Part shown: one piece after another, positions 18,101-25,630 of the stretch
Layout: the number at the start of each line of letters is the position of its first letter
Numbering within the stretch: the stretch's first letter is position 1
Source: Catonia carolina
Taxonomy: Eukaryota > Arthropoda > Insecta > Hemiptera > Achilidae
DNA length: 64,000 nt
Reading direction: 5' to 3'
NCBI GenBank assembly: GCA_035578175.1
Contig: JAQMRL010000005.1
Span: 55,161,722 to 55,225,721 of the forward strand
The notes under the pieces: model-generated
Databases searched by the model: none
The model's input: the letters and a program-made list of their open reading frames with translations, nothing else
What the model was told of the DNA's origin: nothing
Program-made: the position numbers and the translations under genes

Positions 18101-20878
18101 AAGTGTATACTTAAAATGAAGCTAAGAAAATAGACATTACGATAGTATCGAATAATGAAATAATCGATTTTTTTTTTAACTGCGTAATATCGGATAAGAG
18201 AAAAGCATGTTTGTTTACAATGTATCCACATGTCTATTTTGAGGTTAGTGCCGTCCGAGTAGTTTATAAAAACAACTATTTCTCAAGAACTACTGTGTAT
18301 ATTTTGATGATTTTTTTTTTTATTTTGTTTATAATGAACTGGAGTTATAATGTGTTGTGGGTATCAAGATTTTAATTGTGTGAAAAATTTATAAATCATT
18401 GGGAAAATGAATTTTTTTTCATTTGTATAAAAAATTTTATATTTAATTTTTTTTTTAAATTTTGAGTCAATGCAACAAATTTTGAACCATATCACACGAA
18501 TTTGCAAAACCTTTTTGGTAAGTCTGATTTTTTTCATTACTGTATCTGAACAATTGTATATTTGGTGGTAGTTTGAAAAAATGCTTATATTTTTGTTAAA
18601 ATCGGCCTGTGCATTTTCGCATACCTATCAGCAAAAGCCTTACACGTCAAAGGGTTAACATGTTTTTCCGATACTGACTGAGCATCGCTATGCTCTTAGT
18701 TGCCACCTCCTTACAACTTAGTATAACTTCACTTAACTATGCTGCGCTCAATTTAACTCCACTCCGCTCGCAGTGGTCTGCATGAGGTGAGTTGATTAGC
18801 TCACACCATAGACCTAGGCCGGCCACATTGGCGTAGTTGGTAACGTGCTCGCCTCTCATCATGCGGTCTTTGATTCGAATCCCATTCCCGGCATATTTTC
18901 ATATGTTACAAAAATCATTTCATCCTTCACCACCTGCATTAGCAGTAATTGCAGAACAGCCGGACGTTAAACAAAAAAAAAACCATAGACCTAATAGCTT
19001 TCCTTTAAATTTGAAAAACTGTATCCCATGTTACCCATACTAAAATACCGTAACAGATATGAGATAGAATTTGGCCATGATAAGCTGCAATTAGTATTTT
19101 TTTCTATCATTTAATCCGGTAATTTGTTTTTATGCAAATACCCCAGATGATAGTTTACTACAAACTTGATTAGTATAGAAATCCCAAGACAAATATCTAT
19201 CTAGTGATACTCCTAGAAACTTCACTGTTTCTACATGCTCTAGACTATTACAAGATTATCAATAAATAACTATGGAGGTCCTGTGTGCTAAAAGTACATA
19301 TTTTACTGTTACTTTATACTAAAATTTATTTTTATTTACTAGGTTTGCAGACAGCAATGAAACATGATAATATTATGGAAGGTGGCCCATCAGATTATGC
19401 TTTAGTTGAAGGAGAAGCAGAGAAAGTTGCTAGCAAAGCAGTTGCTGCTCTCAAAGAATCAAGAAGAGAGTGTAATGTTGCTTCTTCTGGTTTACCAACA
19501 TTCACTGGATTTAACGGCGTTCTTAAAAGATTTAAGTATGTATTTTTTGCTTCAAGAGTCAATCTGAAGTTAAATTTTTTTTTAATCAATAGTAATTTTA
19601 GAGTAAACAGAGAAATCCTCTGGAAGATTTTGTAGAAGATTCCTACTCATCTGATACATGTCATTCTAAGTTTATACAAGGGACACAGGGATTTGAACGG
19701 ACATAGCCGATTTGGGTTGATAATTTACTTGGCAACAAGAATTTTTCAATTTTGATGATGATGATGCCAGTGAAGGTAATAATTAGCTGTATTTTATGAA
19801 GAAGTGAAATTGATAAATACAAATTATCCGGTGGGGATAGGTTTGGCATCTTTGTTGATATCGCGGATGAAACCAGTTATTTTGATTTGGGATTGCAATT
19901 TAAATTCACAGGAATTATATTTAATTAAAAATAATATTGAGCTGAAGGAATTTACGGTTTAAATTTTAATTAGAGAAATTAAAAAACAATATAATTTTAT
20001 GGTTCATAAGAAAAATAATAAAGGTGATGTGACTTTAAGTTTCAAAAATAAATCGCTTAAGGGATTAATAGTGATTTATAATTATTTAACTACAAATTTA
20101 TAGTAGTTGACAAAATTATGAAGTTTTGTTATGTTGTGTTGTTTAGGTCATCAGCCGAAAGGCTCATTTGAACCTGTAGAGGTTTTACTAAGTAAAACTA
20201 GGAGTGAGGTGGTTTACTTGTCTTCCTCTCAGAGTTGAAAAGTATCCTTATTAGCATGCCAGGCCCTCCGAAATGCACCCATTTTCCACCTTGCAAGTGA
20301 CACCTTTGCTTCATTCACCAATGGGTCTGGCTATATATTGAAATTCATTATTTTTAGAGGAGATATCCCGGATTAGTGTCTTTTACACTTCTACCTCGTT
20401 TGTTCTTTAATGATTCAGCCATTTAATTCGCTGACTATGTGATAAGAAACAGAACTATTTTTTGTAGCCCTATACAGCAGATTGAGTCAAATAATTTAAC
20501 ACTCCACCTGTCTGTTATGGGCAGTTTTGTTATAAAATAGTACTATTATTATATTTAATCTTTTACAGACCAAAATTTGGAACATTGAAGAAATCAGAAG
20601 TTAATGAATTAAGTTCAAGTGCACTGTTACAAAAAATTAGACAAAGAAATTTAGAATCATCTGATGATGGTGAAGAAATTAAAGTACTGAAAAATATTCG
20701 TGAATTTCTTTCATCGCAAGGTGGTACTGCTGGAACTGATAAAATAATTAATAAATTTAAAGATTGTTTACCAGTGGGTAAAACAGCTGTTTTTAAAGCG
20801 TTGTTGTCAAATATATGCGTGTTCTATAGAGCACCGGATAATAAAGGTTATTGGACATTAAAGGATGAATTCATGTAG
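1..20878 (+). CDS. ERCC6: ERCC6/CSB DNA repair translocase, 3' part of gene (8 exons)
   Basis: Eight exons on the plus strand join without breaking frame into 663 residues plus stop; the upstream part of the gene lies outside the window. In order: end of the SNF2 core ([10 protein letters not shown]), helicase C-lobe with [27 protein letters not shown] (motif V) and [11 protein letters not shown] (motif VI), the CSB-typical [14 protein letters not shown] and [13 protein letters not shown], a long low-complexity Asn/Ser/Lys exon with a basic [12 protein letters not shown] stretch, the conserved [11 protein letters not shown] and DEYVLKKLF patches, the MKHDNIM block, and a C-terminal segment with [13 protein letters not shown] and a winged-helix-like end. 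In this family the protein is a nuclear ATPase that recognises stalled RNA polymerase II and starts transcription-coupled nucleotide excision repair. All introns are GT-AG. The Harbinger/BEL-Pao nest lies in the intron between exons 6 and 7. I am very sure of the family and sure of the exon joins by phase; expression is unknown. Confidence 0.95.
297..678 (-). repeat. Rep-S copy 1 (380-bp SINE-like repeat)
   Basis: The 380-bp repeat runs from GTTGTTGTTTAGGTCATCAG to the CACTCCACTGTGTCAGTTAT end. It is read here as minus strand because better copies end in (AAC)n. The same unit recurs at 4.6, 20.1, 25.6, 34.7, 41.8, 50.4, 60.3 and 62.5 kb. It sits in the first intron of the ERCC6 part. Confidence 0.85.
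762..1470 (+). repeat. Rep-L copy 1, diverged
   Basis: A diverged copy of the approximately 1-kb family that starts TTTACTTTCTCTTG, followed by a GGAAGGAAAGT box and TTAGCAATTGGTCGGTGTGT. The 3' half is degenerate. It lies in an ERCC6 intron. Confidence 0.75.
1666..1803 (+). CDS. ERCC6: ERCC6 exon 2 of window
   Basis: It starts after TTTTAG at 1665 and ends at CAG|GTAAGA. The 46 codons are phase 0 on both sides and encode [20 protein letters not shown] followed by [10 protein letters not shown], the first helicase C-lobe strand typical of CSB proteins. The open frame running on past 1803 is intron read-through. Confidence 0.95.
1804..3525. other. ERCC6 intron without genes
   Basis: AT-rich intron. 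The only recognisable piece is at about 2845-2920, a TCTCGACTGGTTTGATGCAG fragment that recurs at 62.25 kb and looks like an RTE-type LINE relic. I see nothing else of note. Confidence 0.6.
2845..2920. repeat. Short LINE-like relic shared with 62.25 kb
   Basis: The stretch CTCTCGACTGGTTTGATGCA plus flanking bases occurs again at about 62250-62300. From memory this segment is common in insect genomes near RTE-type LINE tails; that identity is an inference. Confidence 0.45.
3526..3636 (+). CDS. ERCC6: ERCC6 exon 3 of window
   Basis: The acceptor TTTCAG precedes 3526 and the donor CAG|GTAAAT follows 3636. The 37 codons begin [14 protein letters not shown] and contain YLKLDGSTS, the helicase C-lobe segment next to motif IV. 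Phase 0 on both sides. Too short in open frame to stand out alone; supported by frame continuity with exons 2 and 4. Confidence 0.95.
3655..3825 (-). repeat. SINE-A copy (tRNA-derived)
   Basis: On the minus strand the tail region precedes a tRNA-like head with a B-box (CCCAGGTTCAATTACCAGT) and an A-box-like GGCACAGAGATTAGTG. It is the same family as the copies at 31.6 and 38.3 kb. Inserted directly after ERCC6 exon 3. Confidence 0.7.
4600..5236 (-). repeat. Rep-S copy 2, split by a hAT-like MITE
   Basis: It opens GTTTAGGTCATCAGCCGAAA, is interrupted at 4642-4896, resumes at TTTACTAAGTAAAATGAGG and runs to CACCTGCCTGTTATCGGC. Without the insertion it is close to the usual 380 bp. Confidence 0.85.
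4642..4896. mobile_element. hAT-like MITE inside Rep-S
   Basis: The ends are CAGAGGTTCCCAGTGTGCC and, reversed from the right, CAGTGTTTCCCAAACTTTTT. These match each other and the common CAGxGxTTCCCA start of hAT elements. The 8-bp flanks (CTCTAGAG and CTCTTTAC) agree at only 5 positions, so the duplication is imperfect or one side lost a few bases. No coding capacity. Confidence 0.65.
5294..5497 (+). CDS. ERCC6: ERCC6 exon 4 of window (helicase motifs V and VI)
   Basis: The acceptor is CTACAG and the donor AAG|GTAATT, phase 0. The 68 codons carry [18 protein letters not shown] (motif V) and [15 protein letters not shown] (motif VI with its arginine finger). These are the most diagnostic residues in the window and appear intact. 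Confidence 0.96.
5498..6549. other. ERCC6 intron without genes
   Basis: Mostly AT-rich sequence with one GC-richer patch (about 5700-5875) containing a perfect 12-bp hairpin at 5765-5793. No element boundaries recognised. Confidence 0.5.
6550..6720 (+). CDS. ERCC6: ERCC6 exon 5 of window
   Basis: The acceptor is TTTTTTCAG and the donor GAG|GTATGT, phase 0. It encodes [34 protein letters not shown] and [11 protein letters not shown], the brace-like segment after motif VI that separates CSB from other SNF2 proteins. Confidence 0.95.
7433..7570 (-). repeat. SINE-A copy, decayed
   Basis: On plus the block ACTGCTAATGCAGACTATGA and the following decayed tRNA-like head match the SINE-A order seen at 38.26-38.38 kb. 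The B-box is degenerate. Confidence 0.55.
7725..7802 (-). repeat. tRNA-like SINE head (SINE-C)
   Basis: The minus strand reads GAGGTAGCGTTGTGC then AGGTTCCTGGTTTAAGTCC, an A-box/B-box pair in tRNA spacing. It resembles the head at 55.3-55.4 kb. The tail is not delimited. Confidence 0.4.
8318..9164. mobile_element. piggyBac-like MITE (847 bp)
   Basis: It is flanked by TTAA at 8314-8317 and 9165-9168. Left end CCCATTGACCTACGAATTG; right end reversed CCCATTGGCATGTAATGAC. TTAA target plus CCCxTTG ends fit piggyBac-type elements. The interior is AT-rich with no transposase ORF, so it is non-autonomous. It lies in the intron before ERCC6 exon 6. Confidence 0.7.
9311..10061 (+). CDS. ERCC6: ERCC6 exon 6 of window (long low-complexity linker)
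   Basis: The acceptor is GTTTCAG at 9310. The donor is placed at 10061/10062 (TCTG|GTGAGT) because only this choice restores the frame with exon 7 (phase 1). The 751-bp exon is rich in Asn, Ser, Asp and Lys and holds a basic run ([13 protein letters not shown]) that could act in nuclear import. It ends with [11 protein letters not shown] and [13 protein letters not shown], two patches conserved in CSB C-terminal regions. The frame stays open to 10105 but that extension is intron. Confidence 0.9.
10407..10866 (-). mobile_element. Penelope-like GIY-YIG-type fragment bounded by a 42-bp inverted repeat
   Basis: Read on minus from about 10837, the frame gives [17 protein letters not shown], then [20 protein letters not shown] and [10 protein letters not shown]. 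The spacing resembles the end of the GIY-YIG endonuclease of Penelope-like elements; the GIY-YIG core itself is missing. The segment is enclosed by a perfect 42-bp inverted repeat (10407-10448 and 10825-10866), and the right arm overlaps the start of the coding fragment. Family assignment is tentative. Confidence 0.45.
11040..11425 (-). pseudogene. LINE reverse-transcriptase C-terminal fragment
   Basis: The minus strand has an open frame of about 125 codons with [14 protein letters not shown] and [16 protein letters not shown]. The order 'RTRN...' followed by a '...FYSVxxFL' end is common at the C-terminus of LINE reverse transcriptases. No catalytic region remains. Clade not assignable. Confidence 0.5.
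11738..11756 (+). pseudogene. MADF-domain ORF, first part (split by LTR element)
   Basis: ATG at 11738 opens MEIEEK, and the LTR element begins at 11757 within the next codon. After the right LTR the frame continues at 17549 with [17 protein letters not shown], the start of a MADF DNA-binding domain. Confidence 0.6.
11752..11756. repeat. Target-site duplication (left) of LTR element
   Basis: GAAAC immediately before the left LTR; the second copy is at 17544-17548. Five bases is usual for BEL/Pao elements. Removing one copy and the element restores the MADF frame across the junction. Confidence 0.9.
11757..12568 (+). repeat. 5' LTR of BEL/Pao-type element (812 bp)
   Basis: It starts TGTTAAGGCC and ends CTATAACA (TG...CA). 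The right LTR has the same length and I found no differing base by eye. It contains a consensus splice donor (CAACAG|GTAAGC at 12220/12221). The 165-codon open frame at 11902-12399 is present in both LTRs only because they are copies; I do not call it a gene. Confidence 0.95.
12569..16731 (+). mobile_element. Internal region of non-autonomous BEL/Pao element
   Basis: It spans between the LTRs. A primer-binding-site-like stretch TGGTCCGTCGCGGGCAGG starts two bases after the 5' LTR; I could not match it to a particular tRNA. A 631-bp leader precedes the single ORF (13200-16295). After the ORF come 436 bp of T/C-rich sequence and the G-rich GGCGGGCGG polypurine-like tract directly before the 3' LTR. 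There is no second ORF, hence no reverse transcriptase, RNase H or integrase. Confidence 0.85.
13200..16295 (+). CDS. Gag-protease polyprotein of BEL/Pao-type element (1031 aa)
   Basis: One uninterrupted ORF. Residues about 1-105 are polar and probably coiled. Residues about 110-255 are the Gag domain of Pao elements (DUF1759-like: [17 protein letters not shown], then [13 protein letters not shown]). Zinc-knuckle-type cysteine motifs follow at about 344-405 ([24 protein letters not shown]). Residues about 500-660 match the Pao aspartic protease region (DUF1758-like), with [13 protein letters not shown] at about 533-545 and LLLGADCF. The active-site triad is D536-N-G where D-S/T-G is usual. 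At about 665 [11 protein letters not shown] marks the point where the RT linker begins in full-length relatives, but from there to the end the protein is Ser/Pro/Asn-rich with no polymerase motif. The intact frame and matching LTRs indicate recent mobilisation, necessarily in trans. ATG at 13200 is the first in frame. Confidence 0.85.
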   Translation: MDDLQSLIKKRNVVNNHLSRFNNFLQSDVEVNQVKLRLDKFLDLWCDFEQIQTNIELLQPETDFESERTAFETHYFQLIDRAQKLIESLDNTIVLQNQVKSSNSQLIQLPRIRLPSFDGDVAKFQNFISLFNDLIHNNSELSFVQKLHYLRCSLVGEPLRLIEHLPLSLENYTLAYNLIVERYSNSRRIANVHLNQIFNFVKSDTPSYQSLKGFLNIHESSIGALRLLNINLLEYLLFEIAYSNLDPVTKQAFEDSNPNSTVPTYEALISFVTARMHSFELLNSSPSTDNVSSSHSGDSNLEQPDSYHPVTADSNSVQINRNSVSPSSVSHNIPSFFVKSNSLKCLSCESHFHSIHNCSEFLAQNVDNRYKIISRLKLCFACFGRHDRRNCSSNKHCRICQSKSHNTLLHIDRSPQKSNSSTASVVNSHNSPTASPYHPAVHPDTDSPATGCLLVNSSPPIQANTIATPPINSCTTCCADKPVVTSNSSSSSIIVNQPADYSLSCRLNGQTALLGTAIVHAVDSSGKIVPLRAVIDNGSQSSILTYNAARSLQLDIVPTSKRLQGISAEVTSVKGITNFTILSPQNSNFRLPLQATVINKISDRLPASRIHKSVGEQFSQHLLADFRFRSPNPVDLLLGADCFSEILDFSKTPLIKGTPSALSTVFGYVVFGKLPELQPLSSASSNDSLLTSVFANNAQVSSPATDVNLTSPAVQNHSSNKNSSSLQIIVADQQTIVPAKSSINLDVTSNPVISESIASIVQPPSCLLASPVFNNNSNHAAVSTNRPSASTNRLHHTSVSSPSNRFTASSEIIAVDPRLASSTDSASISTDLAAGTTPIRRFNSAPRFKSTPRFKSVLKASTESSSVNSSPNRFASRCIIANSPIKPTTFASVDSTANQLISNHRFSSSLANTLDQPLQVASLKGNRPSSVVSCSANSLRTPLAPLGGRGPKHRIQYSQPVNNCNFNSLRSFNAWCDLRNSRSSSQPQSRIHSQLVSEVRRTAILDSRQHCSPARQFVSQPAYQLALPLGN
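16732..17543 (+). repeat. 3' LTR of BEL/Pao-type element (812 bp)
   Basis: Same start, end and length as the 5' LTR, with the splice-donor motif at 17195/17196. It is followed by the second GAAAC duplication. Confidence 0.95.
17544..17548. repeat. Target-site duplication (right) of LTR element
   Basis: GAAAC directly after the right LTR, matching 11752-11756. Confidence 0.9.
17549..17650 (+). pseudogene. MADF-domain ORF, second part, with nonsense codon
   Basis: It reads [17 protein letters not shown], then an in-frame TAA at 17599-17601, then [17 protein letters not shown]. This is the N-terminal half of a MADF domain as found in the second ORF of PIF/Harbinger elements. The match stops near 17650, where antisense transposase sequence begins, so an internal deletion joined the two ORFs. 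Non-functional. Confidence 0.65.
17650..17865 (-). pseudogene. PIF/Harbinger transposase N-terminal fragment
   Basis: The minus strand reads [19 protein letters not shown], a stop, then [17 protein letters not shown] and TNFREAI. The pattern 'L..GEF.TL..EL...F..YFxM..xxFxxIL' is the usual N-terminal region of Harbinger transposases. The DDE catalytic part is absent. Confidence 0.65.
17976..18654. mobile_element. piggyBac-like MITE (679 bp)
   Basis: Flanked by TTAA at 17972-17975 and 18655-18658. Left end CCCTTTTACGTGTAGGGTAA; right end reversed CCCTTTGACGTGTAAGGC. No ORF inside. It is nested in the PIF/Harbinger remnant, and is a different family from the MITE at 8318-9164 although both use TTAA. 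Confidence 0.75.
18817..18985 (+). repeat. SINE-A copy (tRNA-derived)
   Basis: Head ACATTGGCGTAGTTGGTAAC (A-box) and TGATTCGAATCCCATTCCC (B-box), then the body CACCTGCATTAGCAGTAATT and a GGACGTTAAACAAAAAAAAA tail. The tRNA-like head, body and A-rich end make it a SINE. Confidence 0.8.
19343..19535 (+). CDS. ERCC6: ERCC6 exon 7 of window
   Basis: It starts after TTTACTAG at 19342, 9.28 kb from exon 6, and ends at TTTAA|GTATGT (phase 2). It encodes [20 protein letters not shown], then [10 protein letters not shown] and [16 protein letters not shown]. The block MKHDxIM...DYxLVExEA...RxC is the recognisable CSB C-terminal conserved region, so the exon belongs to this gene despite the long intron. 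Confidence 0.93.
19536..20133. other. ERCC6 intron sequence, no feature seen
   Basis: AT-rich intron between exon 7 and the Rep-S copy; I recognise no gene or element here. Confidence 0.5.
20134..20525 (-). repeat. Rep-S copy 3
   Basis: It starts GTTGTGTTGTTTAGGTCATC and ends CACCTGTCTGTTATGGGCAG; close to full length and uninterrupted. It ends about 45 bp before the acceptor of the last ERCC6 exon. Confidence 0.88.
20569..20878 (+). CDS. ERCC6: ERCC6 terminal exon
   Basis: The acceptor TTTTACAG ends at 20568; the first base completes the split lysine codon of exon 7. It encodes [20 protein letters not shown], the QKIRQRN stretch, then [18 protein letters not shown] and [20 protein letters not shown] before TAG at 20876-20878. 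In vertebrate CSB this end holds the ubiquitin-binding/winged-helix region; here it is shortened but colinear. Confidence 0.94.
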
Positions 20879-20914
20879 TTTTATAATTATAATGTACGAT
20901 CTTAGACTTGCATA

Positions 20915-20920
20915 AATAAA
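20915..20920 (+). terminator. Probable polyadenylation signal of ERCC6
   Basis: An AATAAA hexamer lies 37 bases after the stop codon; a second one follows at about 20929-20934. Cleavage position is not visible from sequence. Confidence 0.6.
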
Positions 20921-21017
20921 CTCAAAGAAATAAATATACTTGTACTTATATTTTAATACATAAATAGTTTTATGTAAAAAGTAAATTAGTTTTTAAATAG
21001 AATTCTAATTATGTGTA

Positions 21018-21866
21018 CGAAGGGGGCTCAAAAATAACTGAACTGAGAGCGCGCTGTCATTTTTAGACGTAGTAGAGAGTTCTCTCCCTACATGGGGTTC
21101 GTAGAGACCTTCAACAAACAACTGTCCAGACAGTGTCAGTTTGTAGGTTAATGTTTGATTGTAGTGTTGTGTTTCTTTTACCCATAACACCAACTCTGAT
21201 CACGTGTAATAACTTTGGTCAAAAAGTTTGGATCACTGTCAATCTCGTTTTTTAAGTCCTGACTCAAATTCAGTTGAATGTTTTGTTGATCGTGTTTGAG
21301 AGAGCGAGGAACAGCTTCAGTGGCAACTTATCTCATTTGGAAAGTCCAAAGTCAAAATCTGCTAGCACAAGCTTGAATTCACGCCTGTCGCTTCTGAAAT
21401 CTCGGTCAATCATAAAACGACGTTCCTTGATGATTTTTTTGTGGTTTTTTCAAGTTTTCGCCATTTCGAGATGTTAAAGGGGGCCCAGAACGAACATGGC
21501 CTTCAACACTCATTTCGCCATGTTTAAAGCGCCCAAACAACTCGAAAATTTGTATGCAGCTCATAGCATATTCCTTGAAAGCCTGTTGAAGCATTTGTTA
21601 GGCTTCTGTTGTCAATTTTTTTAAGCAGGAAACAAAATTTCAAACACATTCTTCGTTCTTTTAAATCTGCCTTGACAACGGCGCAGATGGAACACGACAA
21701 CAGTTAGGGAAACGCAACACTATGATCAAACGTTAAAATTCAAACTGACGCCATCTGGGCAGTTGTTTGTTGAAGTTTCTACTAGCTCCATCTAGTGGGA
21801 GAACTCTCTACTACATCTACAAATGGCAGCGCTTTCTCAGTCCTGTTTCTTTTTGGTCCCCACTTG
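21018..21866 (-). mobile_element. Decayed mariner-family transposon (849 bp)
   Basis: It lies between TA dinucleotides (21016-17 and 21867-68) with long imperfect inverted ends; inner portions such as TAGTAGAGAGTTCTC and CTTCAACAAACAACTG recur in inverted orientation. The minus strand keeps pieces of a mariner transposase N-terminal region (RFKHGEMSVEGHVRSGPP then TSRNGENLKK) and a later LVLWVKETQHYN-like piece. The length is about two thirds of a full mariner and stops interrupt the frame, so it is a dead, internally deleted copy. Confidence 0.75.
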
Positions 21867-21869
21867 TAT

Positions 21870-24800
21870 TACACACCAACCTTGCTAATCCTAACTAATT
21901 GGGACTGGGATCTGTTGGAATTATTAAAAAAATATGCATAATTAAAAATAATCCAAAAACTTTTGAAATACCTATATAACTATTTCATATTAGAACCAGT
22001 GAAAGTAGATATATTGTTCGTAAACAACACAACAATTGTATGCACACAGACATAATGTTTATAACGTGCTAGCAAATTAATGCATCACCATCACGGTTTT
22101 CGGAATTATTTGACACAAAACAATCAGTGATTTTATGGAGCTTGGTGATAATAAAAATGTACAATTTCTTGTAATTGTTTATGAACTATTATAAATATTT
22201 TTTTCAGGAAGCAATTTTTATTGTATGTACATCTTGTATTAAGAACTTTATTATCTTTATTTTCAACAACATTTATATTTAATTTTTTATTATTAATTAA
22301 TTTAAATTTCATTATAATTAATTAATAATTATTTTATTATAATTTTATTAATTGTTAACCTATTAATTTTTTTCATTTTAAAATTACTTAGTTTTTAGTT
22401 TAATACATGTTTTATGTATAATAAAGCATGTCAAAATAATTAGAAATCAGTTCAGATTTTGTGAAATTTTGGATTATCAGGGTTGTTGTGTTTGTATTTA
22501 AACCAAAGAATTTAAATGAAGATAATTTTTTATCTTTTTAATGTACAATAGACTTTGTTAATCAAATTTGGTGGGGGTGTATTGGTTATTAATTTCAATT
22601 TTGCCATTTGACCAGTTTATGACTACATTAGAGTTTATGATAAAAATAATTAATTTTTTATCAAATCAATCAAAAGAGTAAAACTTATATTTGATGAAAA
22701 AATGCAGGTATTCCATTTTATAAAATAGTTTTTTTCCATAGATAAATATTTTGTTTATTTTCTGTTTTTCTAAAACTGTCCTTCTAACGGAAGATACATT
22801 ATAACCATTATTAATAATTTTTTTTACTAAATAATAATTATAATTTAGGTTGTTCAATCAAGAGTTTTAACCCCATTGGGTCAATTGAACAGGTTGATTA
22901 ATAAAGTGTCTATTGTATTGTAATAATTAAATTGCTTTAAAAAATTTAATTTAATGTTACGTATTTTTTTTATTTTGTTTATGTATTTTTCTTTGTAATA
23001 TTTTCAGTATTACTTTATTTTTTTGTATTAATTAAGGTACCTAGTAAGACTGATGTAATTAAGAAGAAATAATTAATACAGTAGTGTTAATAGGTTATTA
23101 GTTATATGGTAGGTACTTTCAGAATTTTAGCCAATTTTATTCATTTTTTTTAAAGAAAAATTATTAAACCTTTGTTTAGTTTTGATGAGAAACATTTTTT
23201 TTTACTCAATTTTATTATATTTTTGGGCTGAAAGGTATATCATCAAATTTAAAGATATGTAATTATAAAAATAAGGAAGAATTTTTTTTTGAATTCTGTT
23301 TTTTTTATAATGTGCTAAGATGTAGGTATAACTAAATTGTAATTTATATAGAATGTATAAAACATTCAGTTTTTATTTTTTATTTAAAGTACATGTGATT
23401 AAAATAACATTCCATGTTCATATTAAGAATAATAATTTCTGAAACCAGGAAATGTTTTAAGACTTAATTTATTCTTTAAGAGTAGCAACTCTATGACATT
23501 TTGTTTAATTTTTTTTTAAATTGTAAAAATTATATTTTTCTGTATTATGTAATTCAGTGCAGTAAAGTAGTGTCTCTCAAATTTTTATGCTTTCGTACTT
23601 GCTGAAGAATTGAATTCACCTGGCGTACATCTCAATTTCTCTTTGACATATGTACTGGTAAAAGAGACTAATAGAAACTCAGATTGTCAAATTTTGTACA
23701 AATAAATTAATTTTTATTTAAAATTTAAGATTAGATTAGCAAGTCATATTGCTTACATATTTCTTGAACATTCAGGATTAATTTGCTTAAAGGAGCATCC
23801 TTGACATTGTGTTGAGAATGATTTTAAAAATTGCTTTCAGAACAGCCAGTGTAGAGAAATTATTCTCGCATTGAAAACTGACAGCATTTCCAATCTATCA
23901 AGGTACCACTTTACTTAATACTGTTGCATTTAAAAAATCTGCACTGTCTCATTGAGTACCTCATGGGGTATGACAACCTCTTTTTAAAAACAAAGTTTAG
24001 TATTTAAAAATACTATAATCCACTTCATTATAGAATATCCACATGTACGTTTCAGAAACAATTCAATTACTGTTGTGTATTCATCACCACACTGGAAAAC
24101 AAAATGGAGAATATTGGAGATTTGTTTGAAAAGTCTACTTAAACATGCTAAGTGTTCCTATTAGTTCATCTTATGTTGATTAATCCTGAAAATATTCTGT
24201 GAATGTGTATTATTGACTGTTTTTTTTTAAAAAATTTCGAATTTTAGACTAAAAACATTAAATTATTTTTCCAAAAATGTGTTTTTCCAAAACTATGCTC
24301 TCCCATGTTTTTTTTTTAACATATAGGTTTTACTTTATTAGATATTCAAGAAACCATTGTTTCAAACAAACTATTCTGTCAGGAAATTTTTTAGCAAAAG
24401 TTGGATCTGAAATTTAAAATTGAATTAAATTTTTATTAATTTTATTAGTTACCTATTGTTTATGTGATTGGTTTTTATTTTAAAGTATAATTTTTTGTTG
24501 TACAATTTTATGTTTATTTTATATTATATAATCTATAGTTTTTTATTATTTTATTTGTAAAATTTTTACTGTCATTGTAATGTAATTAATTGATGTCAAT
24601 TTTTGTGTGTAATTGATTGTAATTGTATACATTACAATATAAATAAATTTTTTGTATTTTGTTATTTAACTTTGTTCTTTATTACCTCGCTAGCAAACCC
24701 CCCACTCACTGCACTTTTTGCTAAACTAAACTTTAAGTGTTTAACTTCTCATGCAGCCTTACACGTTGAAAGCAAAATCATATTGTACAAATAAAACAAT

Positions 24801-25630
24801 TTGTAACTGGAAACAGGAATTTTGTTAATATCAGTATGAATCATCTATGGAAGGAGAGATGGACAACCTAAGAATAACCGAATATGTGTTATAAGAAAAA
24901 TTAGGTTAAATTATTCCGTAAAAAAATAGTGTGATCACATTAATTTTTGAAAGGTTGCAGAAGCTGGATGTGACATTAGTTTTGGATATTTGTCCCATAC
25001 ATAATTTTCATAAGTTTAGAAAAGTATAAGTGTAAAGGATGATGTAATACTGTAAGGCGGTACTGTACCGTACCTGATACCTTAGTATTACAAGGTTAAG
25101 GATTTATTATTTTCATTTCATGAGTTTAATGTTTTGACAGATTATTATATATTAAAAATCTTGTTTCGTTTATGGATAGAATAAAAATTTGTTTAGTGTT
25201 CATGAATCATATAATCTTTGACCCACTACCATCACTTTTGAAACAACCATTCAGAAGTAACCGTTGGTAGAAGTTAATTCATGTACATTTCTTCAAAATT
25301 AATTAATGTTTTTAAATTTAAATAAAACACTTCTTAAGGACATTGACAAATGGATCTATTCAGGTAGTAGATTAGAGATACTTTTTTAAGAAATCATGTA
25401 TACAAGATTCATGATACCAATCAGTTCTAAACTAACATTAAGGCCCTACATATCTTAATTTTTTTTTATTTTTAAAAAATAATTACATTTTTTAATTGTT
25501 TAAATGTTTTTTAAGAATCACAAACTCAGTTCTCACAATGTTTCCTCACTGTTTTTAGTAACTATGATGTTTACTTTTATTTGTATATTATAAAATATTT
25601 ATTAAAATATAATAATTGTAAATTAAAATA
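21870..25630. other. Very AT-rich intergenic stretch
   Basis: Long T- and A-rich sequence without a convincing ORF. At about 23575-23985 the text resembles a decayed hAT end and tail (AGTGTCTCTCAAATTTTTAT; an RTASVEKLFSH-like reading at 23838), but it is too degraded to call. Nothing else recognised. Confidence 0.5.

Larger units (their letters stand above)
11441..18790. mobile_element. PIF/Harbinger-type transposon remnant hosting nested insertions
   Basis: Imperfect inverted ends: CCACTACGAGCGGAGTTGAG near 11451 and, reversed from about 18777, CCACTGCGAGCGGAGTGGAG. Inside are a MADF-like ORF on plus (11738 to about 17650, split by the LTR element) and an antisense transposase fragment (about 17650-17860). 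MADF plus transposase in one element is the PIF/Harbinger layout. Without the LTR element (5787 bp plus one TSD copy) and the piggyBac-like MITE, the remnant is under 1 kb, so most of the transposase is deleted. Confidence 0.65.

Noticed and set aside
23575..23985. Possible hAT transposase remnant (RTASVEKLFSH-like reading)
   Set aside because: Too short and interrupted by stops; both ends are uncertain.
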